59,409 nt of DNA. It comes from Streptomyces benahoarensis. GTDB lineage: Bacteria > Actinomycetota > Actinomycetes > Streptomycetales > Streptomycetaceae. The translations under genes were made by a program, and so were the position numbers. Numbering within the stretch: position 1 is the stretch's first letter; every line of letters starts with the position of its first letter. Below the pieces are notes generated by a model. The model searched no databases. It was not told where the DNA came from and was given only the letters and a program-made list of their open reading frames with translations. Location of the stretch: contig NZ_VKJP01000005.1 of the NCBI RefSeq assembly GCF_007280575.1, positions 1 to 59,409 on the forward strand, written 5' to 3'. This document shows, piece after piece, positions 11,290-19,493 of the stretch.

Positions 11290-11808
11290 TCAGCCGCCGA
11301 TGTTGACGTCGACGCAGGCGTAGAAGGCGTTCGCGGTGTCGGCGATGTTCCAGACCGCGAGGACCTTCTGCTTGCCGGTGACGCCACCGAAGTTGACCTG
11401 GTGGGTGACGGTCGCGCCGGGCTGGGCGCCGTGGTCGTCGAACTCGGCGACCTTGTTGCCGCCCACGTAGTACTGCCAGGTGCTGGTCGCGTGGCGGGCC
11501 GTCAGCTGCCAGCTGAAGCTGGCGGTGCTGCCGACCGGGGTGACCTTCCAGCCCTTGGAGTCGTCGTCGAGGTCGGCGAACTGGCTGTTGCCGCCGCTGC
11601 AGCTGGTCAGCCCCTTCGGTCCCTCGACGCTCTGCGGCTCCCACTTGATGGGTCCGCAGTCGACCGTCCCGGCCGCGCACTGCGCCTGGCGGCTGGGCGG
11701 GTTGGAGATGTAGCCGTGGGCGCTGGCGGAGCCGGCCGGGACGGTGACGACGAGCAGCGGGGCGATGGCCGCGCCGATGCCCAGGGCCAGCCTGCGTTTC
11801 TTGTTCAT
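11290..11808 (-). CDS. Secreted AA10 lytic polysaccharide monooxygenase (chitin/cellulose-binding)
   Basis: A 172-residue precursor. The signal peptide is MNKKRR, a hydrophobic core and SASA, with cleavage before His31. His31 then becomes the N-terminal ligand of the copper histidine brace; His106 in ARHATSTW is the second ligand. Phe162 in NAFYACVDV is the usual axial aromatic. Cys44/51 and Cys70/165 can form the typical disulfides. There is no extra carbohydrate-binding module. AA10 enzymes cleave crystalline chitin or cellulose oxidatively outside the cell. The promoter region carries a DasR-like site, so control by N-acetylglucosamine is plausible. Confidence 0.95.
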   Translation of the reverse strand: MNKKRRLALGIGAAIAPLLVVTVPAGSASAHGYISNPPSRQAQCAAGTVDCGPIKWEPQSVEGPKGLTSCSGGNSQFADLDDDSKGWKVTPVGSTASFSWQLTARHATSTWQYYVGGNKVAEFDDHGAQPGATVTHQVNFGGVTGKQKVLAVWNIADTANAFYACVDVNIGG

Positions 11809-11990
11809 GGCATACCTTTCGCGAAGGAGGCCACCGCGGAAGACCTCGGGACGCGGCGCCGCCTGGCACGCACGCCCCCGGGCAGCCTCGGGAGTGGGGG
11901 TGAATGACGCGAAGGTGGTGCACGGTGGGACGGGCGGCGGCCTGCGCCCGGTGCCGACACCGGATGCGAGGGCCCGACCCGCTCACCAAT

Positions 11991-12002
11991 TGGTCTGGAC
12001 TT
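11991..12002. promoter_or_regulatory. DasR-like operator (TGGTCTGGACTT)
   Basis: It matches the DasR-responsive element TGGTCTAGACCA at 9 of 12 positions, with one half-site (TGGTCT) perfect. It overlaps the predicted -10 of the LPMO promoter, where a repressor would block initiation. An overlapping perfect palindrome ACCAATTGGT lies at 11985-11994. Confidence 0.5.
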
Positions 12003-12026
12003 TACTCGTTGTCTGCGTACGGTCAA
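11999..12026 (-). promoter_or_regulatory. Predicted LPMO promoter
   Basis: On the minus strand TTGACC (12026-12021) is separated by 16 bp from TAAAGT (12004-11999), a plausible housekeeping sigma-factor promoter. The transcript would have a leader of roughly 180 nt before the ATG at 11808. Confidence 0.45.
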
Positions 12027-12061
12027 GAGGTCGGGACGGTTCCGGGGTACGGGCGGGACAT

Positions 12062-12079
12062 CTGAACAGGGGACTGTTC
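12062..12079. promoter_or_regulatory. GAACAG-GGGA-CTGTTC inverted repeat
   Basis: A perfect 6-4-6 inverted repeat at 12064-12079 lies 80 bp upstream of the first WXG100 gene. Its left half belongs to a CCCYGTTCRGRGA-like element that recurs at 20290, 20333 and 58836. Confidence 0.4.
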
Positions 12080-12158
12080 CGACGCGTCCGACCACTGCGA
12101 AAGTGGCCGCGGAACAGCCAACTGCCGGGCGGGATCCGGCACGCGAGAGGGCGGGCAG

Positions 12159-12503
12159 ATGGAACAGGGCGGGCAGACCACGTCGGGCTTCAAGGTCACT
12201 CCGGAGATGATCGCCCAAGCCGCCAGCTCGTGTGACAACACGGCGGCGGACGTCGAGATCAAGCTCCAGAACCTCAAGGCGTACGTCATCTCGTTGGAAC
12301 AGTCCTGGCAGGGCATCGCCCACAACACGTTCCAGATCTACATGGCCGAGTACGACACGTACGCGCAGATGCTGCACAACGCCCTGACCGACATCGCGTC
12401 GGGCCTGCGCGGCAACGAGGTCAACTACAAGGAATCCGAGCAGGACAACCTGAACCGGATCAGGGCCCTCCAGGCCGAGCTGCCCACGGCCCGGCTCAGC
12501 TGA
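12159..12503 (+). CDS. WXG100 (ESAT-6/CFP-10-like) T7SS protein
   Basis: A 114-residue, all-helical protein with the central turn motif W50-Q-G52 (SLEQSWQGIAH) between two helices, the defining feature of WXG100 proteins. GAGAGG lies eight bases before the ATG. WXG100 proteins are exported as helical-hairpin dimers by ESX machinery. The gene leads a three-gene operon with a second WXG100 gene (44 bp later) and eccD (66 bp later). The two small proteins are therefore likely heterodimer partners. Confidence 0.9.
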   Translation: MEQGGQTTSGFKVTPEMIAQAASSCDNTAADVEIKLQNLKAYVISLEQSWQGIAHNTFQIYMAEYDTYAQMLHNALTDIASGLRGNEVNYKESEQDNLNRIRALQAELPTARLS

Positions 12504-12547
12504 CCACCGAACCGACCGGCTGACCGCCCAAACACTCAAGGAGCGTC

Positions 12548-12868
12548 GTGGCAGGAATCGACGGATCGTCCATCCTGGTCCGCCAGGAGCTGGAGACCGC
12601 AGGCAAGCACATCAATGACCTGTCGGAGCAGATCTCGGAGGAGCTGCATCAGCTGATCCTCCTGCTGCAGCCGATCTCGGAGACCTGGACCGGTCAGGCA
12701 CAGGTGTACTACGAGGGGCTGCAGGCGGAGTGGAACACCGCCGCCGAGGGCCTGTTCGGACCGGGCGGCGTGCTCGGCCAGATCGCCATGGCGATGAACG
12801 TCAACTGGTCGAACTACTCCGAGGCCGAGTGGGCCAACGTCCGCACCTGGCAGAGCAGCGCGAGCTGA
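12548..12868 (+). CDS. WXG100 T7SS protein, probable partner of the preceding gene
   Basis: A 106-residue helical-hairpin protein starting at a GTG with AAGGAG at 12538-12543. The turn motif is W47-T-G49 (ISETWTGQAQ). A Gly-rich break (GLFGPGGVLG) sits in the second helix. Its place between the first WXG100 gene and eccD indicates co-expression and dimer formation for export. Confidence 0.9.
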   Translation: MAGIDGSSILVRQELETAGKHINDLSEQISEELHQLILLLQPISETWTGQAQVYYEGLQAEWNTAAEGLFGPGGVLGQIAMAMNVNWSNYSEAEWANVRTWQSSAS

Positions 12869-12934
12869 ACACCCCGTTCACCTCCGCTTCTTGAGCAGTA
12901 CCGCACACCGCACGAGAGGACCTGACAGCACCCG

Positions 12935-14311
12935 ATGGCCGATGAGCGCTGCCGGATCACGGTCGTGGGCGAACACAGGCAGGTGGACCTCGCGGTCCCG
13001 GCCCGTGCCCCCATCGCCGAGTACATCGATGACCTGGCCCGCCTGTGCGAGCTGGAGGAGAACGAGCTGATGCCCGCCGCCTGGTCGCTGGCGACGGGGA
13101 CGGGCGGGGCCATCGCGCCCGAACGCAGCCTCGCCGACCTCGGCATGGCGGACGGTCAGCTCCTATACCTGCGCGACGTGGTCGCCGACGAGTTCGACGA
13201 GCCCGTCGTGCTGGACGTCGCCGAACAGGTCTCCGAGGTCTCCGAGCAGGCACTGGACCGGCGCTGGGACGCCCGGTCGCGGACCGTGACGGTGATGGCC
13301 TGCGGACTGGTGTGGTGGCTGGCCGCGCTGGTGCTGTTCGCCGTGGCGCAGCCGGTCGAGCCCGCGGTCACCGGCACCGCGGCCGCCGCGCTGGGCCTGC
13401 TGCTGCCCGGACTGTCGTGGCTGGCGACCGAGCGGCGCTGGGCGGTACCGGGCTCGGTGCGGCTGGCACTGGCGCTGAGCGCGATCCCGTGTCTGGCGGT
13501 CGCGTCGTGGCCGCTGGTGGCCCAGGAGACCGCGCCGTCCGCCGCGTTGACCGCGAACGGGACGACCGCGCTGTGCCTGGCGGGCGGAGTGCTCGTCGGT
13601 GCCGTGCTGGCCGCCGTCGCGTCGATGGGCGTCACCACCACCGCGGTGCTGCTCGGCGCGCTGATCGGCACGGTGGTGACCGGTCTGCTGGTGCTGTTGA
13701 AGGCCGACACCGCGCAGTGCGCCGCGGTGATCGCCGTCGTCGCGTTCGGGCTGCTGCTGATCGCACCGGCGACGGCCGGGCGGGTGGCCGCGTTCGGCTA
13801 CCGGCGCCAGGGCGGGTCGACGCCGGAGGGCGCGGAGCTGGAGACCGCGGTGCGGACCGCGATGCTGCTGCTCGCGCTGTGGGGCGGTGCGCTGTCGCTG
13901 GCGTGCGCCGTCGCGCTGGTGCTGCTCGGCACCGACGGCACCTCGCCGTTCAGCGCGGCGATCACCGCCTGTATCGGGCTGGGGCTGCTGCTGCGGGCCG
14001 GTGCCGCGAAGGTCGTCGTCGAGGTGGCGCCGGTCGGGATCGCCGGTGCGATCGGTCTGTTCACGCTGCTGCTGGCCGGGTCCGCGCAGCTGGATCTGCC
14101 GGGCTGGTCCGGTCCCACGGCCGCGGTCGTCGTCGGTGCCGTGCTGGTGCTGTACGGGTTCCGGCGGCTGATGCGGCCCGAACTCCCGTCGATGCGGCGC
14201 CCCCTCTGGTTCGGCGGGCTCGGCGCGGTCCTGGGCGCCTTCGCCATCCCCCTCACCGTCGCCGCCTTCGGCGTCTTCGACCAGCTCATGGGCATCGGCC
14301 GGAATCTGTGA
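12935..14311 (+). CDS. eccD: T7SS integral membrane protein EccD
   Basis: A 458-residue protein with a ubiquitin-like N-terminal domain (about residues 1-80, beginning CRITVVGEHRQVDLAVP) and roughly eleven TM helices from residue 115 to the end. This is the exact EccD architecture. In ESX systems EccD dimers build the membrane vestibule next to EccB, EccC and EccE. It is the third gene of the esx operon. The ATG has GAGAGGA upstream at a slightly long spacing (14 bp). The other core components are absent from the window. Confidence 0.93.
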   Translation: MADERCRITVVGEHRQVDLAVPARAPIAEYIDDLARLCELEENELMPAAWSLATGTGGAIAPERSLADLGMADGQLLYLRDVVADEFDEPVVLDVAEQVSEVSEQALDRRWDARSRTVTVMACGLVWWLAALVLFAVAQPVEPAVTGTAAAALGLLLPGLSWLATERRWAVPGSVRLALALSAIPCLAVASWPLVAQETAPSAALTANGTTALCLAGGVLVGAVLAAVASMGVTTTAVLLGALIGTVVTGLLVLLKADTAQCAAVIAVVAFGLLLIAPATAGRVAAFGYRRQGGSTPEGAELETAVRTAMLLLALWGGALSLACAVALVLLGTDGTSPFSAAITACIGLGLLLRAGAAKVVVEVAPVGIAGAIGLFTLLLAGSAQLDLPGWSGPTAAVVVGAVLVLYGFRRLMRPELPSMRRPLWFGGLGAVLGAFAIPLTVAAFGVFDQLMGIGRNL

Positions 14312-14353
14312 GAGGCGACGTGCGGGCGGCGGGAGGGTCTCGGCCGGGGCCGG

Positions 14354-14389
14354 CGGCGGACTGCGCGGTGGTATCCGCGCAGTCCGCCG
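14354..14389. terminator. Terminator hairpin between eccD and the convergent regulator
   Basis: A perfect 15-bp stem (14354-14368 with 14375-14389) and a 6-nt loop TGGTAT. It lies 43 bp past the eccD stop and can serve both strands. Confidence 0.65.
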
Positions 14390-14496
14390 GCCAGGCGTTG
14401 GTGGTGACCGCCGTCCGGCGTCACAAAGGTGCGCCGGAGGTACCGTCCGGTGCCGGGTCGGCGGTGTCCGGTACGGCGGATGCCTCTGTGGTGCCG

Positions 14497-15237
14497 TCAG
14501 TTCTTGCCGAGCAGCAGGGAGCGGGAGCGGCTGGCCATCGGGCCGAGCGCCCGGCCCGGAGCGGGCAGCGCCGGACCGTCGCCACCGGCCGCCGCGGGGT
14601 CGCGCAGCAGGCCCAGCTCGATGGCGGTGCGGGTCAGGTCCGCCTTGTTGCCGACGTTGAGCTTGGTGCGGATGCGCTTGACGTACGTGCTGACCGTGGC
14701 CTCGGTCAGGCCCATCCGGCGGCCTATCTGGCTGTGGGTCAGACCCTCGGCGAGCAGGCGCAGCGCCTCCAGTTCCCGGCGGGCGAGCGAGCGGGGTTCG
14801 GCGCCGCCGGGCTGCTGCAGTTCGGACTGGAGCCGCGGCACGAGCGTCGAGGAGAGGTGGAAGCCACCGCTGACGACGGTGTCGACGGCGCGCAGCAGCT
14901 CCTCGTCGTCCACCCGTCCGGTGACACAGCCCAGCACCCCGGCGCGGACGGCCTCCAGCACGCGGTAGGGGCGGTGGAAGTCCGAGACCAGGAGGACCGG
15001 GGCGCAGGCGACGAGCCGGGCCAGGGTCTGTCCGGGCAGTTCGGATTCCGCGGCGCAGTCGTGCACGGGCGGGCCGTACAGGATGGCGTCGGGTCCCGGG
15101 GTGCCGAAAGGGAAGTCCTGCACGCGCTCCATCGCGGCCACCACGTCGAGCCGTGGGCTCTGGGAAAGCACCCTCTCCAGTCCGTGCCGGACCAGATTCT
15201 GATGCTCGATAATGGCAATTCGCGCACAATTGGACAT
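14497..15237 (-). CDS. LuxR-family regulator with a degenerate receiver domain
   Basis: A 246-residue protein laid out like a NarL-type response regulator. The C-terminal helix-turn-helix is intact: LARRELEALRLLAEGLTHSQI and LTEATVSTYVKRIRTKL in sequence (about residues 153-205). The N-terminal receiver-like domain has lost its chemistry. The acidic pair reads EHQ, the phospho-acceptor position reads ILYGPPV with Gly, and the conserved Lys after the fourth strand is Gly (CVTGRVDD). Phosphorylation is therefore unlikely, and the domain may sense a ligand or partner. The gene is inside the T7SS locus, convergent with eccD and divergent from the anchored protein, so it is a good candidate regulator of the locus. 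Confidence 0.85.
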   Translation of the reverse strand: MSNCARIAIIEHQNLVRHGLERVLSQSPRLDVVAAMERVQDFPFGTPGPDAILYGPPVHDCAAESELPGQTLARLVACAPVLLVSDFHRPYRVLEAVRAGVLGCVTGRVDDEELLRAVDTVVSGGFHLSSTLVPRLQSELQQPGGAEPRSLARRELEALRLLAEGLTHSQIGRRMGLTEATVSTYVKRIRTKLNVGNKADLTRTAIELGLLRDPAAAGGDGPALPAPGRALGPMASRSRSLLLGKN

Positions 15238-15636
15238 GCGTATTCCCGTCCTCAGGTCAATGCGTCACGCTCAGATCCCCCGCTCGACACGCTATCCGGG
15301 CAGCGAGTCGATGCCCTTTCAATGTACCGGACAAAATCAACAGTGCACGGATCGATGGGGATCCGTGACAGAACCATGGGGTCGCAGGTCAGAGCGTTGA
15401 CGCAGCATCAAACCCCGCACAGGTACACCGGGGACGGATCCATCGCCACCATGGTTCCCCACTCCAGGTCACGATTGCATAATATTTCGCCACGGCCGCG
15501 TAATAAATCCGTATGACACCGCAAGACAAATCGCTCAAGCTGAAATGAATTTTCCTGGCGGACATTTTCCGTTTACCCCTCGGCGGTATTCTGTGCCGCC
15601 TGTCCCTTACGGCAAGACAATTTGGAGAGTACGTAC
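15238..15636. other. 399-bp divergent intergenic region, unusually AT-rich
   Basis: No ORF of substance is seen. It separates the LuxR-type gene from the anchored-protein operon and must carry both promoters. The stretch 15475-15575 is much richer in A and T than its surroundings. A TATTCT box at 15587-15592 could be a -10 for the rightward operon, but no convincing -35 accompanies it. Confidence 0.5.
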
Positions 15637-16641
15637 GTGGCTGACCAGGAGAAGCCCCCGCAGCCCGCTGCCGAGGCACCAGGCCGCCTGCCGGAGGAGG
15701 ACCGGCACGGCTTCGTCTCCGCGTTCGTGGGCGGCGTCCGCCCCGACGGCGAACAGGGCAAGCCCGGCAAGCGTCTGGTGGCGATCGGCATCGCCGTCGT
15801 CGCCGCGCTGAGCCTCGGTGCCCTCGCCATCGGCGCACTCAGCAGCCCGGGCGACAAGAAGAACCAGGCCGACAAGGTCGCCCCGGCGGGCGCCACCGCC
15901 AAGGCCGACCACCACCAGGACGGCAAGGCGTCCCCCAACAGCCCCGGTGGCAACGCGGGCGGCACCGGCGGCCAGCAGCAGACGGTGCCGGACGGTCAGC
16001 GGATCATCCCCGCCGAGGACAGCCCCACCACGGGCTCGACGCACACCCCGCCGTCGCCCTCCACCACCAAGGACGAGGGCAGCAAGACCGTTTCGCAGAA
16101 GTCCGTCCCGTCGTTCACCGCGCTCGCCGGGTACGGCTGCCCGTCGTCCGCGAGCGCCAAGATCTGGGCGAAGGACCCGAACTTCAGCCAGGAGGCGGGC
16201 TGGCTGAAGTCCACGAGCGGCGGCTACACCGGCTCCGGCTGCAACGGCCAGTACCTCTCCCTCCCGATGTCCGGCTCGTCGACGAAGTACGACGCGACGC
16301 AGTACGTGCTGTGGAAGTTCGACTACCGCACGAAGATCAAGGGCGCCGCCTCCTGCCGCCTCGCGGTCTTCGTGCCGGGCAGCTCCGACATCCGTTACGT
16401 CGGCGGCCACCCCGCCAAGTACGCGGTCTACGCGTCGGACCACAGCGGCGGCACCCCCGCCGGGAGCTTCGACGTCGACCAGGTCAACAACCACGGCAAG
16501 TGGCTGGCCCGCGGGCCGTTCAAGGTCGACGGCGGCTTCGTGACCGTCAAGATGTTCAACACCGGCATCGACTACACGTCGTCCACCAAGGACGCGCACG
16601 ACGCTGCCGGGCCGGTCCAGCTCAGCTGCACTCCGGCATGA
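15637..16641 (+). CDS. Membrane-anchored extracytoplasmic protein in the T7SS locus
   Basis: The GTG at 15637 is chosen over the TTG at 15622 because GGAGAG at 15624-15629 would then be the ribosome site. The 334-residue product has a short cytoplasmic N-terminus, one TM helix (about residues 47-68) and a Gly/Pro/Ser/Thr-rich stalk (about 70-140). The globular C-terminal domain, rich in beta strands, has four Cys (GYGCPSS, GSGCNGQ, AASCRLA, LSCTPA) that could form two disulfides outside the cell. I recognise no catalytic motif. It may bind cell-wall or surface carbohydrate. Its stop overlaps the next start (ATGA), so it is coupled to the AAA+ fusion gene. Confidence 0.8.
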   Translation: MADQEKPPQPAAEAPGRLPEEDRHGFVSAFVGGVRPDGEQGKPGKRLVAIGIAVVAALSLGALAIGALSSPGDKKNQADKVAPAGATAKADHHQDGKASPNSPGGNAGGTGGQQQTVPDGQRIIPAEDSPTTGSTHTPPSPSTTKDEGSKTVSQKSVPSFTALAGYGCPSSASAKIWAKDPNFSQEAGWLKSTSGGYTGSGCNGQYLSLPMSGSSTKYDATQYVLWKFDYRTKIKGAASCRLAVFVPGSSDIRYVGGHPAKYAVYASDHSGGTPAGSFDVDQVNNHGKWLARGPFKVDGGFVTVKMFNTGIDYTSSTKDAHDAAGPVQLSCTPA

Positions 16642-19406
16642 TCGGGCGGTCCAGCGGCGCGGCCGCACTGCGCGTCGGAGCCCGGGGCTGGGGCGGGCAC
16701 CGCACCATCGGCGCGGCGTTGCGCGCCGCTGGACCGGGCACCGTGGTCTCGGTCCAACCCGGTACCTACACCGAGAACATCATCCTGGAACGGGACATCA
16801 GCATCGTCGCCGAGCAGGGCGCCGGAACGGTCCGCCTGGTGGCCTCCCGCGGCACGCCGCTGACCGTGCTCGGCGGCGCCGGGGAGGTCCGCGGGCTCAC
16901 GGTCCAGGGCATCGACCCGGATCAGCCCGCGGTCGCCGTGACGGGCGGCACCGCCGTCCTCGACGGCTGCGAGATCACCGGCGGTCGCGTCGAGGTCACC
17001 GGCACCGCCGCGCCCACGCTGCGCGACTGCCGGGTGCACGGCGCGGGCGGGCCCGCGGTACGCCTGAGCGGGGACAGCCGGGCGACGCTGGAGCGGGTGA
17101 CCGTCACCGACACCGGCGGCACCGCGTTGCTGGTGGAGCACGGCGCGGACGCCACCGTCACCGGGCTCAGCGTCAACACCGCGGCCGGGCACGGCGTTCT
17201 GATGCGCGGACCGGCCACCGGCAGCTTCACCGACTGCGAGATCACCAGGACCACCAAGGCGGCGCTCGCCGTCGAGGACGACGCCCGGCCCGTGCTGCGC
17301 TCCTGTCGGCTGACCGACGGCGCCGCCCAGGGCGTTCTCGTCACCTCCTCCGCCACCGGCGCCACCCCGGCCCCCGCACCGGACGACACCGACGCGGGCA
17401 GCGGCCCGGAGGGCGATGCCGGGGCGTCCGGGAACACCGCGGGCGTGCTGCTGCACGACTGTGAGATCGCCCGGAGCGGCACCGCGGGCGTCCAGGCCGC
17501 GGGTCCGGTGCTGCTGACGCTGCGTTCCTGCCGGATCGACGAGTCCGGGGGCGTCGGCGTGCTCGCCGCCCAGGGCGCGGTGCTGCGGCTGGACGCCACC
17601 ACCGTCGGCGACTCCGCCGACAGCGGTCTGGCGGCGGGCGGTACCGCACAGGTCGAGATGCGCGGCGGTGGCCTCGCCCGCTCGCGCGCCAACGGCGCCT
17701 TCGCCACCGACGAGGCGCAGCTGACGCTGATCGACTGCACGGTCACCGACAGCGCCTTCACCGCCCTGCACCTGGCGGGCTCCGCCCGTGCCACGGTCCG
17801 CGACGGTGAGCTGCGTGGCACCCCGCAGCACGGCGCGCGGGTCACCGAACGCGCCCTGCTGACGCTCACCGGAACCCGGGTCGAGTCGGCCGAGCTGTCC
17901 GGCATCGCGGTGGACGGCGGTGATCTGACGGCGCGCCGCTGCCGGGTGACGGACGCCGGTACGGGCATCAGCCTGACCTCCGCGCACCGCCCACTGCTCG
18001 ACAACTGCGAGATCACCGACTGCGGCACCGGGCTGGAGGTGACCGCGGACACCGGCGCGCTGGTGGCGGACACCCGGGTGCGCGGCAGCCGTTCGGCCGG
18101 GGTGTTCCTCGGCGAGCGCAGCACCGCCTGGCTGGACAGCTGCGAGATCACCGACAGCAAGGGCAGTGCCCTGGTGCTGTGGAACGGCGCCCGGCCGCGG
18201 GTCAGCGGGACGCGTATCGCCCGCTCCGCGAAGAACGGCGTGTACATCGCCGACGGCGCGGCGGGGCTGCTGACCGACTGCGACATCTCGGCCACCGGCT
18301 TCCCGGCGCTCTACGTCGGCAAGGACGCGAAGCCGGTGGTGCGCCGCTGCGTGGTCCGTGACACCGACGAGGACCTGAAGCTCGCGGACGGCGCGGAGCC
18401 GGTCTTCGAGGAGTGCCGGGCCGACGCGGTGAAGGACAGCACCCTGCCGGTGTCCGCGAAGGGCCCCGCGCCGGCCGGCGCCCGCGCGCTGGCGGCGGGC
18501 GGCGCGCCCGGCACCGGCCCGTCCCTGGGCGCCGAGACCGTCGAGGCGTCCGCCGAGTCGCTGGAGGACCTGCTGGCCGAACTCCGGGCCCTGATCGGTC
18601 TGGAGCGCGTCAAGCAGGACGTGGAGACGCTGGTCAAGCTGATGCAGCTGGTCCGGCGCCGCACCGAGGCGGGCCTGCCGCCGCCCCCGCTCAGCCGCCA
18701 TCTGGTGTTCGCGGGCAACGCCGGTACGGGTAAGACGACGGTGGCCCGGCTCTACGGGCGGCTGCTGGCCGCGCTGGGGCTGCTCACCCGCGGGCATCTG
18801 GTCGAGGCGGACCGGGGCGCGCTGGTCGGTGAGTACGTCGGCCACACCGCGCCGAAGACCACCGCGGTGTTCCGGCAGGCGGTCGGCGGTGTCCTCTTCA
18901 TCGACGAGGCGTACGCGCTGGTGCCGCACGGCCAGGGCAACGACTTCGGTATGGAGGCCATCTCCACGCTGGTGAAGCTGATGGAGGACCACCGCGAGGA
19001 CGTGGTGGTGATCGTGGCCGGCTACCCCGATGAGATGGGCCGGTTCATCGACGCCAACCCCGGTCTCGCCTCCCGGTTCACCCGGACCCTGCTGTTCGAC
19101 GACTACGACACGGACGAACTCGTCGGCATCGTGGCGCAGCAGGCCGAGCAGCACCGCTACGAGTTGGGCGGCGCGACGATGGACACGCTGGCCACGTACT
19201 TCGCGGGCGTCGAACGCGACGACCGGTTCGGCAACGGCCGTACCGCCCGTCAGCTCTTCCAGCGGATGACGGAACGTCATGCGGCGCGGTTGGCGGACTC
19301 CGCACTGCTGACGTCCGCGACGTCGGACGAGGTGGACGCCGAGGCGGAGACGAAGAACCTGGTGACGCTGTTGCCGGAGGACATCCCACCGATGCAGACG
19401 CTCTAG
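16638..19406 (+). CDS. Right-handed beta-helix / EccA-type AAA+ ATPase fusion
   Basis: A 922-residue protein starting at the ATG that overlaps the previous stop. Residues 1 to about 610 are a long series of 20-25 residue turns (for example LDGCEITGG, LRSCRLTDG, LDSCEITDS). This is the pattern of pectate-lyase-like parallel beta-helices. After a short linker comes a CbbX/EccA AAA+ domain (about 640-922): Walker A GNAGTGKTT at residue 693, Walker B VLFIDEAYAL near 752, VIVAGYPDEM and arginine-finger ASRFTR. In mycobacterial ESX systems EccA is a cytosolic ATPase with N-terminal TPR repeats that acts on substrates. Here the TPRs are replaced by a beta-helix. No signal peptide is present. Confidence 0.9.
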   Translation: MIGRSSGAAALRVGARGWGGHRTIGAALRAAGPGTVVSVQPGTYTENIILERDISIVAEQGAGTVRLVASRGTPLTVLGGAGEVRGLTVQGIDPDQPAVAVTGGTAVLDGCEITGGRVEVTGTAAPTLRDCRVHGAGGPAVRLSGDSRATLERVTVTDTGGTALLVEHGADATVTGLSVNTAAGHGVLMRGPATGSFTDCEITRTTKAALAVEDDARPVLRSCRLTDGAAQGVLVTSSATGATPAPAPDDTDAGSGPEGDAGASGNTAGVLLHDCEIARSGTAGVQAAGPVLLTLRSCRIDESGGVGVLAAQGAVLRLDATTVGDSADSGLAAGGTAQVEMRGGGLARSRANGAFATDEAQLTLIDCTVTDSAFTALHLAGSARATVRDGELRGTPQHGARVTERALLTLTGTRVESAELSGIAVDGGDLTARRCRVTDAGTGISLTSAHRPLLDNCEITDCGTGLEVTADTGALVADTRVRGSRSAGVFLGERSTAWLDSCEITDSKGSALVLWNGARPRVSGTRIARSAKNGVYIADGAAGLLTDCDISATGFPALYVGKDAKPVVRRCVVRDTDEDLKLADGAEPVFEECRADAVKDSTLPVSAKGPAPAGARALAAGGAPGTGPSLGAETVEASAESLEDLLAELRALIGLERVKQDVETLVKLMQLVRRRTEAGLPPPPLSRHLVFAGNAGTGKTTVARLYGRLLAALGLLTRGHLVEADRGALVGEYVGHTAPKTTAVFRQAVGGVLFIDEAYALVPHGQGNDFGMEAISTLVKLMEDHREDVVVIVAGYPDEMGRFIDANPGLASRFTRTLLFDDYDTDELVGIVAQQAEQHRYELGGATMDTLATYFAGVERDDRFGNGRTARQLFQRMTERHAARLADSALLTSATSDEVDAEAETKNLVTLLPEDIPPMQTL

Positions 19407-19417
19407 GGACACCACGA

Positions 19418-19465
19418 CAAAGGGCCGGGGCACCGTTTCCCGGGAAACGGTGCCCCGGCCCTTTG
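19418..19465. terminator. Perfect 48-bp palindromic bidirectional terminator
   Basis: The two 24-base arms are exact reverse complements meeting at CCC|GGG (19441/19442), with GTTTCCCGGGAAAC at the centre. The outer bases end in AAA and TTT, so each strand ends its stem in a short T run. It sits 12 bp after the AAA+ fusion gene and 28 bp before the convergent stop. Confidence 0.85.
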
Positions 19466-19493
19466 CGTGCCGTCCGGGCCCGGTGGGCGGCGG

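Larger units (their letters stand above)
11809..12158. other. 350-bp divergent regulatory region between LPMO and the T7SS operon
   Basis: No gene is seen here. It holds a leftward promoter and DasR-like site for the LPMO, a rightward set of GAACAG-type elements (12064, 12074 inverted, 12112), and a small hairpin at 12092-12106 (CCACT-GCGAA-AGTGG) before the first WXG100 gene. Confidence 0.7.

Noticed and set aside
12064..12079. LexA (SOS) box
   Set aside because: The actinobacterial SOS box needs GAAC-N4-GTTC; here the spacing between GAAC and GTTC is eight bases.
15238..15636. Small gene in the AT-rich divergent region
   Set aside because: The short frames here have no ribosome site and no recognisable composition; the region is better explained as regulatory.
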